Counted from the first letter of the stretch, positions 32,080 through 41,724 are shown. The stretch is DNA of 64,000 nt from Curvibacter sp. GWA2_64_110 (GCA_001797315.1 MGPC01000013.1:1-64000), one strand, 5' to 3'. The notes: a model not told the origin generated them from the sequence alone. Translations and numbers: made by a program.

Positions 32080-33024
32080 ATGAACGCCCGCACACAACAC
32101 GAACTACTGGACGCCCCTGTGCACCATCTGAGCAACGCGCACCTGAATGCGCTCGAAGAAGAAACCATCTTCATCCTGCGCGAAGTCGCCGCCGCCTTCG
32201 AACGCCCGACCCTGCTGTTCTCCGGCGGCAAGGATTCGCTGGTGCTGCTCAAGTGTGCCGAAAAGGCCTTCGGTGCCGGCCGCATTCCCTACCCGCTGCT
32301 GATGATCGACACCGGCCACAACTTCCCCGAAGTCACGGCCTTCCGCGACCAGCGCGCCCAGGAACTGCAGGCCGAGCTGATCGTGCGCAGCGTGGAAGAT
32401 TCCATGGCGCGCGGCACTGTGCGCCTGGCCCACCCGGGCGAGAGCCGCAACGTGCACCAGTCGGTCACGCTGCTGGAAGCGATCGAGGAATTCCGCTTCG
32501 ACGCCCTGATCGGCGGCGCCCGGCGCGACGAGGAAAAGGCCCGCGCCAAGGAGCGCATCTTCAGCCACCGCGACAGCTTCGGTCAGTGGAACCCGAAGGC
32601 CCAGCGCCCCGAGCTGTGGACCCTGTTCAACACGCGACTGGCCCCGGGCGAGCACTTCCGCGTGTTCCCGATCTCCAACTGGACCGAACTCGACGTCTGG
32701 CAGTACATCGAACGCGAGCAGATCGCCCTGCCCTCGATCTACTACACCCACCCCCGCAAGGTGGTGGAACGCCGCGGCCTGCTGGTGCCGGTGACCGAGA
32801 TCACGCCGCCGCGCGACGGCGAAGAAGTGGTGGTGCGCGACGTGCGTTTCCGCACCGTGGGCGACATCACCTGCACCTGCCCGGTGCCAAGCCTGGCGGC
32901 CACCGCCGGCGACATCGTGATCGAGACCCTGGGGGCCGAGGTGAGCGAACGCGGCGCCACGCGCATGGACGACAAGACCTCGGATGCCTCGATGGAGAAA
33001 CGCAAGAAAGACGGGTATTTTTGA
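32080..33024 (+). CDS. cysD: sulfate adenylyltransferase small subunit
   Basis: A 314-residue CysD at the usual length. The PP-loop SGGKDSLVLLKCAEK is near residue 48. Family landmarks GGARRDEEKARAKERIFSHR and FPISNWTELDVWQYIEREQ are present, and the C-terminus is KRKKDGYF. With CysN it makes adenosine 5'-phosphosulfate from sulfate and ATP. Confidence 0.95.
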   Translation: MNARTQHELLDAPVHHLSNAHLNALEEETIFILREVAAAFERPTLLFSGGKDSLVLLKCAEKAFGAGRIPYPLLMIDTGHNFPEVTAFRDQRAQELQAELIVRSVEDSMARGTVRLAHPGESRNVHQSVTLLEAIEEFRFDALIGGARRDEEKARAKERIFSHRDSFGQWNPKAQRPELWTLFNTRLAPGEHFRVFPISNWTELDVWQYIEREQIALPSIYYTHPRKVVERRGLLVPVTEITPPRDGEEVVVRDVRFRTVGDITCTCPVPSLAATAGDIVIETLGAEVSERGATRMDDKTSDASMEKRKKDGYF

Positions 33025-33121
33025 AACACCCCCAGGCTTGCCCACTTCGTGTGGCCGCCACCCCCCTTGCAGGGGGCGACACCAGCGGCCCGGCGGAGCC
33101 GGTTCCGCGGTGTCCTTGGGT
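33025..33121. repeat. dispersed palindromic intergenic repeat, copy 2
   Basis: ACACCCCCAGGCTTG... with CCCCCCTTGCAGGGGG as central hairpin, CCGGCGGAGCCGG as second hairpin, and GGTGT at the right end pairing with the ACACC at the left end. It lies between cysD and cysN, splitting a normally tight pair by 128 bp. Confidence 0.8.
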
Positions 33122-33152
33122 TGAAGGCACTTGATTTCTGAAAGATTTTCAT

Positions 33153-34490
33153 ATGACAAACGCTACTGAAACCATAGCTGGCAGCGCCCAATTGACGGGG
33201 GCCAAAGGCCAAATTGATACCCAATCCGCACTGAAGTTCATCACCTGCGGCTCGGTCGATGACGGCAAGAGCACCTTGATCGGCCGGCTGCTGGTAGACA
33301 CCCGGGCCGTACTGCAGGACCACCTGGCCGGCATGCAGCGCCAGGGTGAGACGGATCTCGCGCTGCTGACCGACGGCCTGTCCGCCGAGCGCGAACAGGG
33401 CATCACCATCGACGTGGCCTACCGCTACTTCAGCACCGAGAACCGCAAATTCATCATCGGCGACGCCCCGGGCCATGAGCAGTACACGCGCAACATGGTG
33501 ACGGCCGCCTCCAGCGCTGACGCCGCCGTGGTGCTGGTGGACGCCACCAAGCTCGACTGGGCCGATGCCGGCCTGAACCTGCTGCCGCAGACGCGGCGTC
33601 ATTCGCTGCTGCTGAAACTGCTGCGCGTGCCCTCCATCATCTTCGCCGTCAACAAGCTGGATGCCGTGGCCGATGCGGCCCTCGCTTTTGCCCACATCCG
33701 CAGCGCCTTGCTGGCCTTTGCCGAAAGCGCCGGCCTGACGGTGACGGCCACCGTACCGGTCTCCGCCCTCAAGGGCTGGAATGTGGTCGATGCCGCGACG
33801 CAAGCCAACTGGTGCGGCTACGGCGGCCCGACGCTGCTGGACATTCTGGAGCAGCTGCCCGTCACCGCCGCCGACACCGGCCTGCCACTGGCCTTTCCGG
33901 TGCAGTGGGTGGAAAAATTCTCATCCTCCAGCGACACCAGCCAGGGTCGGCGCGTGTTCTGGGGCCGTGTGGCCGCTGGTGGTGTGCAGGCCGGCGCTAC
34001 AGTGCGCGTCTTCCCCAGCGGGCAGAGCGCCACCGTGGCCCAGGTGCTGGACCACGTGCGCCAGCCCGGTGCCGTGGCAGCCGGCCACAGTGCCGGCATC
34101 GTGCTGGACCGCGAGGTGGATGTGTCACGTGGTGACTGGCTGCTGGCTGAAGAAGCCAGCGGCGCCAACCAGCTGACGCCCAGCCGCGAACTGCTGGCCA
34201 CCGTGGCCTGGCTTGATGATGAATCCCTGGTGGCCGGCCGCGTCTACTGGGCCTTGCACGGCCACCGCTGGGTCAAGGCCAAGGTCAAGCGCATCGTGCA
34301 TCGCCTGGACATCAACACCCTGGCCAAGGAAGACGCCAGCCAGCTGGAACCCAATGCCATCGGCCATATCGAGCTGGCGCTGCAGGAGCCGATTGCAGTC
34401 CTGCCCTTCGCCCGTTCGCGCGTTCTGGGTTCGCTGATCCTGGTGGATACCGCCACCCACAAGACCTCCGGAGCCCTCCTTTTGCATTGA
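33153..34490 (+). CDS. cysN: sulfate adenylyltransferase large subunit (GTPase)
   Basis: A 445-residue EF-Tu-like GTPase: G1 GSVDDGKSTLIGRLL (about residue 31), switch II region GDAPGHEQYTRNM, and NKLDA (G4). It couples GTP hydrolysis to APS synthesis by CysD. No C-terminal APS kinase (CysC) domain is fused; the protein ends after the third beta-barrel domain (SLILVDTATHKTSGALLLH). Its first 20 or so residues (ATETIAGSAQLTGAKGQID) are non-conserved and encoded by the dispersed repeat at 33166-33217. Confidence 0.93.
   Translation: MTNATETIAGSAQLTGAKGQIDTQSALKFITCGSVDDGKSTLIGRLLVDTRAVLQDHLAGMQRQGETDLALLTDGLSAEREQGITIDVAYRYFSTENRKFIIGDAPGHEQYTRNMVTAASSADAAVVLVDATKLDWADAGLNLLPQTRRHSLLLKLLRVPSIIFAVNKLDAVADAALAFAHIRSALLAFAESAGLTVTATVPVSALKGWNVVDAATQANWCGYGGPTLLDILEQLPVTAADTGLPLAFPVQWVEKFSSSSDTSQGRRVFWGRVAAGGVQAGATVRVFPSGQSATVAQVLDHVRQPGAVAAGHSAGIVLDREVDVSRGDWLLAEEASGANQLTPSRELLATVAWLDDESLVAGRVYWALHGHRWVKAKVKRIVHRLDINTLAKEDASQLEPNAIGHIELALQEPIAVLPFARSRVLGSLILVDTATHKTSGALLLH
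33166..33217 (+). repeat. about 50-bp dispersed repeat at the cysN 5' end
   Basis: TGAAACCATAGCTGGCAGCG, then CCCAATTGACGGGGGCCAAA and GGCCAAATTGA. It matches the copy at 31037-31085 with one gap. It is read in frame in both genes as an N-terminal extension of the conserved domain. Confidence 0.65.
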
Positions 34491-34592
34491 CTTATCTCAA
34501 CAACCCTCCCCTGGACAAGGACGACAATCGCAAGACTTCCCAAAACCCAATAAAATCAAGGGCTTCTTCCCTTTTTTCTCCAGAACTACAGC

Positions 34593-34922
34593 ATGACCCA
34601 CGTCGTCACCGAATCCTGCATCCGCTGCAAATACACCGATTGCGTTGATGTCTGCCCCGTCGACTGCTTCCGCGAAGGTCCGAACTTTCTGACCATCGAC
34701 CCCGACGAGTGCATCGACTGCGCCGTCTGCATTCCCGAATGCCCGGTCAACGCGATCTACGCCGAGGAAGACGTGCCGTCCGACCAGCAGCACATGACCA
34801 AGCTCAATGCCGAACTGGCCCAACTGCCGACCTGGAAGAGCATTACCAAACGCAAAGCCGCCCTCCCCGACGCGGAGGAGTGGAAAGACAAGACCGGCAA
34901 GCTCAACGAGCTGCTGCGCTAA
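34593..34922 (+). CDS. fdxA: 7Fe ferredoxin (3Fe-4S and 4Fe-4S)
   Basis: A 109-residue FdxA-type ferredoxin. Cluster ligands are in [20 protein letters not shown] (3Fe-4S site plus the last ligand of the other cluster) and [14 protein letters not shown] (4Fe-4S site). The C-terminal helical extension ([20 protein letters not shown]) is typical of this group. It is 4 bp upstream of the ferredoxin-NADP reductase, its likely partner. Confidence 0.94.
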   Translation: MTHVVTESCIRCKYTDCVDVCPVDCFREGPNFLTIDPDECIDCAVCIPECPVNAIYAEEDVPSDQQHMTKLNAELAQLPTWKSITKRKAALPDAEEWKDKTGKLNELLR

Positions 34923-34926
34923 GCCC

Positions 34927-36027
34927 ATGGAACCGAAACTCAGTCAAGAAGTGATCAAAACCGCCCAGGCCCACGAAGGCCCCATTGAAACCGATGCCGT
35001 CATCGTCGGTGCTGGCCCGGTGGGCCTGTTCCAGGTGTTCGAACTCGGCCTGCTCGAGATCAAGGCCCATGTGATCGACTCGCTCGCCTATCCCGGCGGC
35101 CAGCCGATGGAGCTCTATCCCGACAAGCCGATCTACGACATTCCGGCCGTGCCCGTGTGCACCGGCAAGGAGCTCACGGACTCCCTGCTCAAGCAGATCG
35201 AGCCCTTCGGCGCGACCTTCCACCTGGGCCAGGAAGTGACCGTGGTGCAGAAGCAGGACGATGGCCGCTTCTTCGTCGAGACGAGCAAGGGCACCCAGTT
35301 CCTGACCAAGACCATCTTCATCGCGGCCGGCGTGGGCGCCTTCCAGCCACGCACGCTGAAAGTCGACGGCATCGACAAGTTCGAAGGCAGCCAGCTGTTC
35401 TACCGTGTCAGGAACCCGGCCGACTTTGCCGGCAAGAACCTGATCATCGTCGGTGGCGGCGACTCGGCACTCGACTGGACGCTGAACTTCACCAACGAAG
35501 GCCCGAACAAGGCCGAGAGCGTCATCCTGGTGCACCGCCGCGACGGCTTCAAGGCCGCACCGGCCAGCGTGGCCAAGATGAAGGAACTGTGCGACGCCTA
35601 CGAGATGCAGTTCATGGTCGGCCAGATCACCGGTATCGACGAGAAGGACGGCAAGCTCACGGCGGTGAAGGTCACTGGCGGCGACGGCGTGACCCGCGTG
35701 GTGCCGCTGGACGTGCTGCTGGTGTTCTTCGGCCTGAGCCCCAAGCTGGGCCCGATCGCCGACTGGGGCCTGGAGATCGAGCGCAAGCAGCTCGTGGTGG
35801 ACACCGAAAAGTTCTCCACCAGCGTACCCGGCATCTTCGCCGTGGGCGACATCAACACCTACCCGGGCAAGAAAAAGCTCATCCTCTCGGGCTTCCACGA
35901 ATGCGCCTTGGCCGCCTTCGGCGCCATGCCTTTCATCTTCCCGGAGAAGAAGGTCCACCTGCAATACACCACCACCAGCCCCAAGCTGCACAAGGTGCTG
36001 GGCGTGGAAACACCGGTGTTCGACTGA
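34927..36027 (+). CDS. thioredoxin-reductase-like ferredoxin-NADP(+) reductase
   Basis: A 366-residue flavoprotein. The FAD motif [19 protein letters not shown] is near residue 22, the NADP motif [16 protein letters not shown] near residue 167, and the second FAD segment [16 protein letters not shown] near residue 300. It lacks the CxxC redox pair of true thioredoxin reductases, which is what marks this FNR type. The start at 34927 follows the fdxA stop by 4 nt, so the pair is cotranscribed. It moves electrons between NADPH and the ferredoxin. Confidence 0.92.
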   Translation: MEPKLSQEVIKTAQAHEGPIETDAVIVGAGPVGLFQVFELGLLEIKAHVIDSLAYPGGQPMELYPDKPIYDIPAVPVCTGKELTDSLLKQIEPFGATFHLGQEVTVVQKQDDGRFFVETSKGTQFLTKTIFIAAGVGAFQPRTLKVDGIDKFEGSQLFYRVRNPADFAGKNLIIVGGGDSALDWTLNFTNEGPNKAESVILVHRRDGFKAAPASVAKMKELCDAYEMQFMVGQITGIDEKDGKLTAVKVTGGDGVTRVVPLDVLLVFFGLSPKLGPIADWGLEIERKQLVVDTEKFSTSVPGIFAVGDINTYPGKKKLILSGFHECALAAFGAMPFIFPEKKVHLQYTTTSPKLHKVLGVETPVFD

Positions 36028-36058
36028 CCCAGGTCAACATTCGCCGAAACAAGTTAAG

Positions 36059-36082
36059 GCCCGCCTCAGAGCGGGCTTTTTC
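36059..36082 (+). terminator. Rho-independent terminator of fdxA-fnr
   Basis: GCCCGC-ctcaga-GCGGGC followed by TTTTTC, 32 bp past the reductase stop. Confidence 0.88.
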
Positions 36083-36119
36083 TTGGCTCTAAAATTCGTC
36101 TGTGCTCACGAAAGCACAT

Positions 36120-36212
36120 TCGCTAGGGGTGTTGCGGTCTGGCTATTCAGACCGCGACTGAGACAGTCCCTTTGAACCTGATTGAGGTAATGCTCACGCA
36201 GGGAAGCAGGCC
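36120..36212 (+). ncRNA. TPP riboswitch (THI element)
   Basis: Hallmarks in order on the plus strand: TAGGGGTGTTG, a long P3 stem (GCGGTCTG-gctatt-CAGACCGC), CTGAGA, CCTTTGAACCTGAT, GAGGTAATGC and CACGCAGGGAAGC. These are the conserved core elements of the thiamin-pyrophosphate aptamer. The next gene on this strand is thiO, 1.1 kb away; the gene directly downstream, thiD, is on the opposite strand. The switch is thus detached from any start codon in its immediate neighbourhood. Confidence 0.93.
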
Positions 36213-36216
36213 CGAC

Positions 36217-36269
36217 AGGCAGGTCAGCCACTGCGATTGACCCGCCGCCCGCCAGCCCCCCTGCCTTTG
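36217..36269 (+). terminator. possible expression-platform stem after the TPP aptamer
   Basis: AGGCAGG (36217-36223) can pair with CCTGCCT (36260-36266), followed by TTGA. The stem encloses a C-rich loop of 36 nt. It may be what is left of a ligand-controlled terminator or sequestering stem. Weak evidence. Confidence 0.3.
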
Positions 36270-36298
36270 AAACGATTGTTATGACGCGTGTGATGAAG

Positions 36299-37156
<858 letters not shown>

Positions 37157-37181
37157 GATGAAAATTATCAGGCCAAACTGA

Positions 37182-37280
37182 ACACCCCCAGGCTTCGCGC
37201 ACTGCGTGTCGCTCCGCCACCCCCCTTGCAGGGGGCAACGCCAGTGGGCCGGCGAAGCCGGTTCCACGGCGTTCCTGGTT
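37182..37280. repeat. dispersed palindromic intergenic repeat, copy 3
   Basis: ACACCCCCAGGCTTCGCGC..., central CCCCCCTTGCAGGGGG hairpin, second hairpin CCGGCGAAGCCGG, right end GGCGTTCCTGG. It sits in the divergent thiD-thiO spacer. Copies 2, 3 and 5 look about 85-90% identical by eye. Confidence 0.8.
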
Positions 37281-37331
37281 CAGGTCACTTCATGCGTGCT
37301 GAGTCGCGCCAATCATTGTGGAAACACTGAA

Positions 37332-38426
37332 ATGAATCTTTCTCGTCCCTCCTCCGTCGTACTCGGCGCCGGCCTCATGGGCCGGCTGCTGGCCTGGCAA
37401 CTCGCACGTGCCGGCCATGCCGTCACGGTGTATGAAGCCGGCAGCGCCGATGCACAGGGCTCGCCGGCCCGCATTGCTGCCGCCATGCTGGCCCCCTTGG
37501 CCGAATCCGCCGTCACCGAGCCCAGCGTGGTGGAGATGGGGCGCTACTCGCTGCAGCGCTGGCCCGCGCTGCTGGCCCAGCTGTCGCAGCCGGTGTTCTT
37601 CCAGCAGGACGGCACCCTCATCCTGTGGCACCGGCAGGACGCCGCCGAGGCCCAGCGTTTCGCCCGCCAACTGCAGACCACGCAGGAAAAGCTGCCGGCC
37701 TTGCCGAAGCCGCAGGCACTCGATGCCGCCGGCGTGACGCAGCTGGAGCCATCCCTGGGTCACCGCTTCACGCAAGGGCTGTACCTGCCGGGCGAGGGCC
37801 AGCTGGATAACCGCCAGTTGCTGGCCGCGCTGCTGCATGAGCTGCAGACGCTCCAGGTCGACCTGCACTGGAACAGCCCGCGTGCGCCACAGGACTTCCA
37901 GCCCGGCACCGCAGGCCAGCCCGACTGGGTATTCGACTGCCGCGGCCTGGGTGCCCAGGCGCAGTGGCCCCAATTGCGCGGTATCCGCGGCGAGGTGGCG
38001 CGCCTGCATGCGCCGGAGGTCACCTTGAGCCGCCCGACGCGCCTGATCCACCCGCGTTACGCCGTCTACATTGCGCCGAAACAGGACCACGTGTTCGTCA
38101 TTGGCGCCACCGAGATCGAGAGTGACGATCTGTCGCCGCCGAGCGTGCGCTCTACACTGGAGCTACTCAGCGCCGCTTACACCGTGCACCCGGGTTTTGC
38201 CGAGGCGCGTATCCTGGAGATCGCCACCCAGTGTCGCCCCACCCTGCCGGACAACCTGCCGGCCATTCGCCAGTTGGGCGCGCGCACACTGCAGGTCAAC
38301 GGTCTGTACCGGCATGGCTTCATGATCTCGCCGGCCGTGCTCGATGCCGTACTGGAACTGGTGCGCGAACAGACCACTACACTGGCAACCTCACTCGATC
38401 TGCACGTGGAAACCGTGCCGGCCTGA
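37332..38426 (+). CDS. thiO: FAD-dependent glycine oxidase ThiO
   Basis: A 364-residue D-amino-acid-oxidase-type flavoprotein. The FAD motif SVVLGAGLMGRLLAWQLARAG is at the N-terminus; LIHPRYAVYIAPKQDHVFVIGATE and NGLYRHGFMISPAVLDAVLEL come towards the C-terminus. ThiO oxidises glycine to the imine used by ThiG for thiazole synthesis. The ATG at 37332 opens the thiO-thiS-thiG-thiE operon; thiS begins 4 bp after its stop. Confidence 0.92.
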   Translation: MNLSRPSSVVLGAGLMGRLLAWQLARAGHAVTVYEAGSADAQGSPARIAAAMLAPLAESAVTEPSVVEMGRYSLQRWPALLAQLSQPVFFQQDGTLILWHRQDAAEAQRFARQLQTTQEKLPALPKPQALDAAGVTQLEPSLGHRFTQGLYLPGEGQLDNRQLLAALLHELQTLQVDLHWNSPRAPQDFQPGTAGQPDWVFDCRGLGAQAQWPQLRGIRGEVARLHAPEVTLSRPTRLIHPRYAVYIAPKQDHVFVIGATEIESDDLSPPSVRSTLELLSAAYTVHPGFAEARILEIATQCRPTLPDNLPAIRQLGARTLQVNGLYRHGFMISPAVLDAVLELVREQTTTLATSLDLHVETVPA

Positions 38427-38430
38427 ACCC

Positions 38431-38628
38431 ATGAAAGTCTTTATCAACAAGAACGAACACGAACTCGCCGACGGTGCGACGCTGCTCGATGCCATTGCCG
38501 CCATCGGGGCCAAGCCACCGTTTGCGGCGGCCGTCAACACGCAGTTTGTGTCAAAAACGCAATACGGCGAACACCGGCTCCAAAGCGGCGACCGCATCGA
38601 CATCATTTTCCCCGTCACTGGCGGATGA
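38431..38628 (+). CDS. thiS: sulfur-carrier protein ThiS
   Basis: A 65-residue ubiquitin-like protein (MKVFINKNEHELADGATLL start) ending in the required Gly-Gly (IIFPVTGG), which is adenylated and turned into a thiocarboxylate. The ATG at 38431 gives the standard length. It overlaps thiG by 4 bp (ATGA). Confidence 0.95.
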   Translation: MKVFINKNEHELADGATLLDAIAAIGAKPPFAAAVNTQFVSKTQYGEHRLQSGDRIDIIFPVTGG

Positions 38629-39434
38629 CCATGCAAACCGAAACGACCCACGACCCGCTCGTCCTCTACGGCGAAACCTTCCACAGCCGCCTGCTGCTGG
38701 GCACCTCGCGTTACCCCTCGCCGGCCGTGCTTGAAGCCGCGGTGCGCACTGCCCGTCCGGCCATGCTGACCGCTTCGCTGCGCCGGCAGACCGCCGCCCC
38801 GCAAGAAAGCGGCAACCGTTTCTGGGAGTTGCTGAAAGCGCTGAACGTACCGGTGCTGCCCAACACGGCCGGTTGCCACAGCATCCAGGAGGCCATCACC
38901 ACGGCGCAAATGGCGCGCGAGGTGTTCGAGACGCCCTGGATCAAACTCGAGCTGATCGGCGACGACTACACCCTGCAGCCCGATACGCTGAATCTGGTGG
39001 AGGCGGCCAGTTGGCTGATCAAGAACGGCTTCAAGGTCCTGCCCTACACCACCGAAGATCTGGTGCTGTGCCAGCGTCTGGTGGACGTGGGCTGCCAGGC
39101 CGTCATGCCTTGGGCCGCACCCATCGGCACCGGCAAGGGCCCGATCAACCCCTACGCCATGCGCGTGCTGCGCGAACGGCTCGACGTTCCCATGATTGTG
39201 GATGCCGGCCTGGGACGTCCTTCGCATGCCTGCCAGGTCATGGAGTGGGGCTTTGATGGCGTACTGCTCAACACCGCCGTGGCGCTGGCGCAAGAACCGG
39301 TGGTCATGGCCGCTGCCTTCGCCGCGGCCACCCAGGCCGGACGCGATGCCTGGCGCTCCGGCACCATGGCCGAGCAGGATGCGGCCCAGCCCAGCACACC
39401 GGTGCTGGGCACCCCCTTCTGGCATGCCAAGTGA
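38625..39434 (+). CDS. thiG: thiazole synthase
   Basis: A 269-residue ThiG. The N-terminal FHSRLLLGTSRYPSPAVLEA, the central TAGCHSIQEAI, the lysine segment WIKLELIGDDYTL, and AAPIGTGKGPINPY and DAGLGRPSHACQVMEWGFDG are the family blocks. It joins deoxyxylulose 5-phosphate, the glycine imine from ThiO and ThiS sulfur into the thiazole. The overlap with thiS suggests coupled translation. Confidence 0.95.
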   Translation: MTMQTETTHDPLVLYGETFHSRLLLGTSRYPSPAVLEAAVRTARPAMLTASLRRQTAAPQESGNRFWELLKALNVPVLPNTAGCHSIQEAITTAQMAREVFETPWIKLELIGDDYTLQPDTLNLVEAASWLIKNGFKVLPYTTEDLVLCQRLVDVGCQAVMPWAAPIGTGKGPINPYAMRVLRERLDVPMIVDAGLGRPSHACQVMEWGFDGVLLNTAVALAQEPVVMAAAFAAATQAGRDAWRSGTMAEQDAAQPSTPVLGTPFWHAK

Positions 39435-39511
39435 CCCCCCCAGGCTGCGCGACACTTCATGTTGCCCCCCAACGCAAGTGGCCCGGCAAAGCCGGTTCCA
39501 CGGCGTTCCCC
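39434..39511. repeat. dispersed palindromic intergenic repeat, shortened copy 4
   Basis: ACCCCCCCAGGCTGCGCG... then GTTGCCCCCCAACGCAAGTGGCCCGG with the central hairpin partly lost, and CCGGCAAAGCCGG, GGCGTTCCCC at the right. It begins at the thiG stop and separates thiG from thiE. Confidence 0.7.
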
Positions 39512-39565
39512 GATTCAACCCATTCATGCGTCGCGGCTTGTGCGTGACGCCGTAGAGCGATAGAC

Positions 39566-40471
39566 ATGGCACCTCTGACTCCCGACGCACAGGCCATCGT
39601 GGCGGCGCATCAAGACCTCGCCCTGCCCCTCGCGGGCCAGCCCGCGCTGCACTACACGCGCGACGACGCGGTCTACCGTGCAGCCAAGCAGGCCTGTCTG
39701 GCCCTGGGCTTTGTCGAAATCGATGCCGAATGCCTCGGACTCGCCTGGCAGGCCATGGTGCAGCGTACCGGCCGTTTCGACCCGCAAGCCTGGCCCGACG
39801 AGCCGGCCGACTTCGGCATGCGGCCCTGGCCACGCAACGATGCCTTTGCCCCCTGCCCCAAGGCACTGGGCCTGTACGCCGTGCTGCCCGATGCCGCCTG
39901 GGTTGGCCGCATGGCACGCGCCGGCGTTCCCACGGTGCAGCTGCGCTTCAAGTCCGACGATGCCGATGCCATCCGACACGAAGTACAGGCGGCGGTCGAG
40001 GCCGTGAGCGGCACGCCGTCCCTGCTCTTCATCAACGACCACTGGCAGGCGGCCATCGAAGCCGGCGCCTACGGCGTGCACCTGGGCCAGGAAGACATGG
40101 ACGTGGCCGACCTCGCCGCCATCCGCGCGGCCGGCCAGCGCCTGGGGCTTTCCAGCCACGGCTATGCCGAGATGCTGCGCGCTGACCGCGTCAGCCCCAG
40201 CTACATTGCCATGGGCGCGGTGTTTCCCACCACGCTCAAGCGCATGGCCACGGCGCCACAAGGCACCGGCCGGCTGCATGCCTATGCCCGCCTGATGCGA
40301 GACTACCCGCTGGTCGCCATCGGCGGCATTGACGGCAAAAAAATGCCACAAGTGCTTTCCAGTGGCGTCGGTTCAGTGGCCGTGGTGCGCGCCATCACCG
40401 GCGTCGACAATCCCGAAGCCGCTGTGGCTCAACTGCAGTCGCAGATGACGGCACCGCATACGCCTTCATGA
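39566..40471 (+). CDS. thiE: thiamine-phosphate synthase with N-terminal extension
   Basis: A 301-residue protein. The ThiE barrel occupies about residues 95-295: VPTVQLRFKSDDADA, LLFINDHWQAAIEAGAYGVHLGQEDMD, YIAMGAVFPTTLKRM, and PLVAIGGIDGKKM near the end. It joins HMP-PP and thiazole phosphate. The first 95 residues are extra compared with the usual 210-residue enzyme (QAIVAAHQDLALPLAG ... FGMRPWPRNDAFAPCPKALG), and I do not recognise them as a domain. It is the last gene of the thi set and is followed by a tRNA. Confidence 0.9.
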   Translation: MAPLTPDAQAIVAAHQDLALPLAGQPALHYTRDDAVYRAAKQACLALGFVEIDAECLGLAWQAMVQRTGRFDPQAWPDEPADFGMRPWPRNDAFAPCPKALGLYAVLPDAAWVGRMARAGVPTVQLRFKSDDADAIRHEVQAAVEAVSGTPSLLFINDHWQAAIEAGAYGVHLGQEDMDVADLAAIRAAGQRLGLSSHGYAEMLRADRVSPSYIAMGAVFPTTLKRMATAPQGTGRLHAYARLMRDYPLVAIGGIDGKKMPQVLSSGVGSVAVVRAITGVDNPEAAVAQLQSQMTAPHTPS

Positions 40472-40492
40472 GTTCAAAAAAATTTGGCACGC

Positions 40493-40522
40493 TTGCGAAG
40501 CATCAAAAAATCACGCTATAAT
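40493..40522 (+). promoter_or_regulatory. sigma70 promoter of tRNA-Asn
   Basis: TTGCGA (40493-40498), 18 nt, TATAAT (40517-40522), a perfect -10 box 12 bp before the mature tRNA 5' end. Confidence 0.75.
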
Positions 40523-40533
40523 TTAAGTCTTGT

Positions 40534-40609
40534 TCCTCGATAGCTCAGTCGGTAGAGCGCCGGACTGTTAATCCGTAGGTCCCTGGTTCGAGCCCAGGTC
40601 GAGGAGCCA
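40534..40609 (+). tRNA. tRNA-Asn (GTT)
   Basis: A 76-nt cloverleaf: acceptor TCCTCGA/TCGAGGA, D arm GCTC-AGTCGGTA-GAGC, anticodon stem CGGAC-TGTTAAT-CCG with GTT at the loop centre, T arm CCTGG-TTCGAGC-CCAGG, and encoded CCA (40607-40609). Confidence 0.97.
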
Positions 40610-40618
40610 AATTTGATG

Positions 40619-40650
40619 GGCCCTAGCACGCAAGTGCTGGGGCTTTTTCA
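40619..40650 (+). terminator. terminator of tRNA-Asn
   Basis: CCCTAGCAC-gcaa-GTGCTGGGG followed by CTTTTTC: a 9-bp stem with one G-T pair. Confidence 0.88.
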
Positions 40651-40815
40651 TTTCTGATTGCGGCTAAAACGTGACAAAGGTTTCTCCACGTTCCAATTGC
40701 CCTGCGCCTTGCCGCCATCGCAAGATGTAACGGCACTTACAGTAAATCTTGCCTGCGGCGTTGAAATTCAGCGGCCCAATCAGTAGAATTCCTAGCCCAA
40801 CTTGCTGGAGGTTCT

Positions 40816-41403
40816 ATGAGAAAACTCTTTGCATTAACAGCCGTTGTCGCGGCGTTTTCTTCTTCCCAGGCATTCGCACAAGCCAAGAGTCACGAAGGAT
40901 TCAGTCTCGGCGCCAATGCGGAATTTGATAGATCATCAGTCGACGCGACCGGCACTGGCGCTGTATCTGACAGCGCAAACAGCACCGGACTTGGATTGCA
41001 GGCCCAGTACTCGTGGGCTCTAGGCAGCAACTTTCTGCTGGGTTTGGGGGCGACGGCCAACACCGGCAATCGCAAAGCCGGCACCTACGCCAACGGCAAC
41101 GACGCGTACACCAAAGACCGCTATTCCATTGACCTCATCCCCAGCATCGCCGTCACCAACAAGGTCCTGGTTTTTGCCAGGATTTCATCCGTGGCGGGCA
41201 ATGCCACATCGAGCAACGGCACCAGTACAGCCTCGATTCAAGGCCTCGGGTACGGCCTGGGCTTTCGCGCAATGATCGACAACAACCTGTTCTGGCAAGC
41301 TGGTTACGACTACGTCAAATTCAATGACGTGACCTTCGGCAATGGTACGGTTTCCAGCTTCAAGGGCAACATTCTTTCCCTTGGTATCGGGTACAAGTTC
41401 TGA
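40816..41403 (+). CDS. small outer-membrane beta-barrel protein
   Basis: A 195-residue protein with a signal peptide (MRKLFALTAVVAAFSSSQAFA-QA). The mature part is built of alternating hydrophobic strands (STGLGLQAQYSWALGSNFLL, DLIPSIAVTNKVLVFARISS, GLGYGLGFRAMIDNNLFWQA) and ends in a C-terminal Phe (LSLGIGYKF), the signal for barrel insertion. Eight strands are likely (OmpA/OmpX/opacity type). Function unknown. GGAGG lies 7 nt before the ATG. It is monocistronic, with its own terminator, between two tRNA genes. Confidence 0.85.
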   Translation: MRKLFALTAVVAAFSSSQAFAQAKSHEGFSLGANAEFDRSSVDATGTGAVSDSANSTGLGLQAQYSWALGSNFLLGLGATANTGNRKAGTYANGNDAYTKDRYSIDLIPSIAVTNKVLVFARISSVAGNATSSNGTSTASIQGLGYGLGFRAMIDNNLFWQAGYDYVKFNDVTFGNGTVSSFKGNILSLGIGYKF

Positions 41404-41421
41404 AAGAAATCCACGCCAATA

Positions 41422-41450
41422 AAAAGCCATCCTCCGAGGTGGCTTTTTTA
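41422..41450 (+). terminator. terminator of the outer-membrane protein gene
   Basis: AAAAGCCA-tcctccgagg-TGGCTTTT followed by TTA; the stem and T-run are clear. Confidence 0.85.
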
Positions 41451-41685
41451 TTTCCGCCCCTTCCGGTTCATCGTCGATATCTGAGGATGTTCACCTATCG
41501 CGCCGCATCAGACCGGCAAAAAAAGGCCGGGCAGCACTTCCCTGCTCACCATCTGCCTGCGTTTTGAGCAACACTTGGCAAGCCAAGGCTGGTGCGGTTC
41601 GCGCGACTTGTTAAGCGAGATATCCACAACGTTAACCACGCTCCGCAGGGACAACTGGCCGTTTGATCGCGTGATTTACAGACAA
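41451..41685. other. non-coding stretch between the outer-membrane protein gene and tRNA-Lys
   Basis: No gene is convincing here. A short palindrome CTTGGC-aa-GCCAAG near 41575 is the only visible structure. A minus-strand open frame running through it also runs through tRNA-Lys and is rejected. Confidence 0.5.
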
Positions 41686-41719
41686 TAAAAAAGGACTTGG
41701 TCGCGAAACCAAGCCCTTT
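41686..41719 (-). terminator. terminator of tRNA-Lys
   Basis: On the minus strand AGGGCTTGG-tttcgcga-CCAAGTCCT is followed by TTTTTATTG, 6 nt past the tRNA CCA end. Confidence 0.85.
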
Positions 41720-41724
41720 GAATT

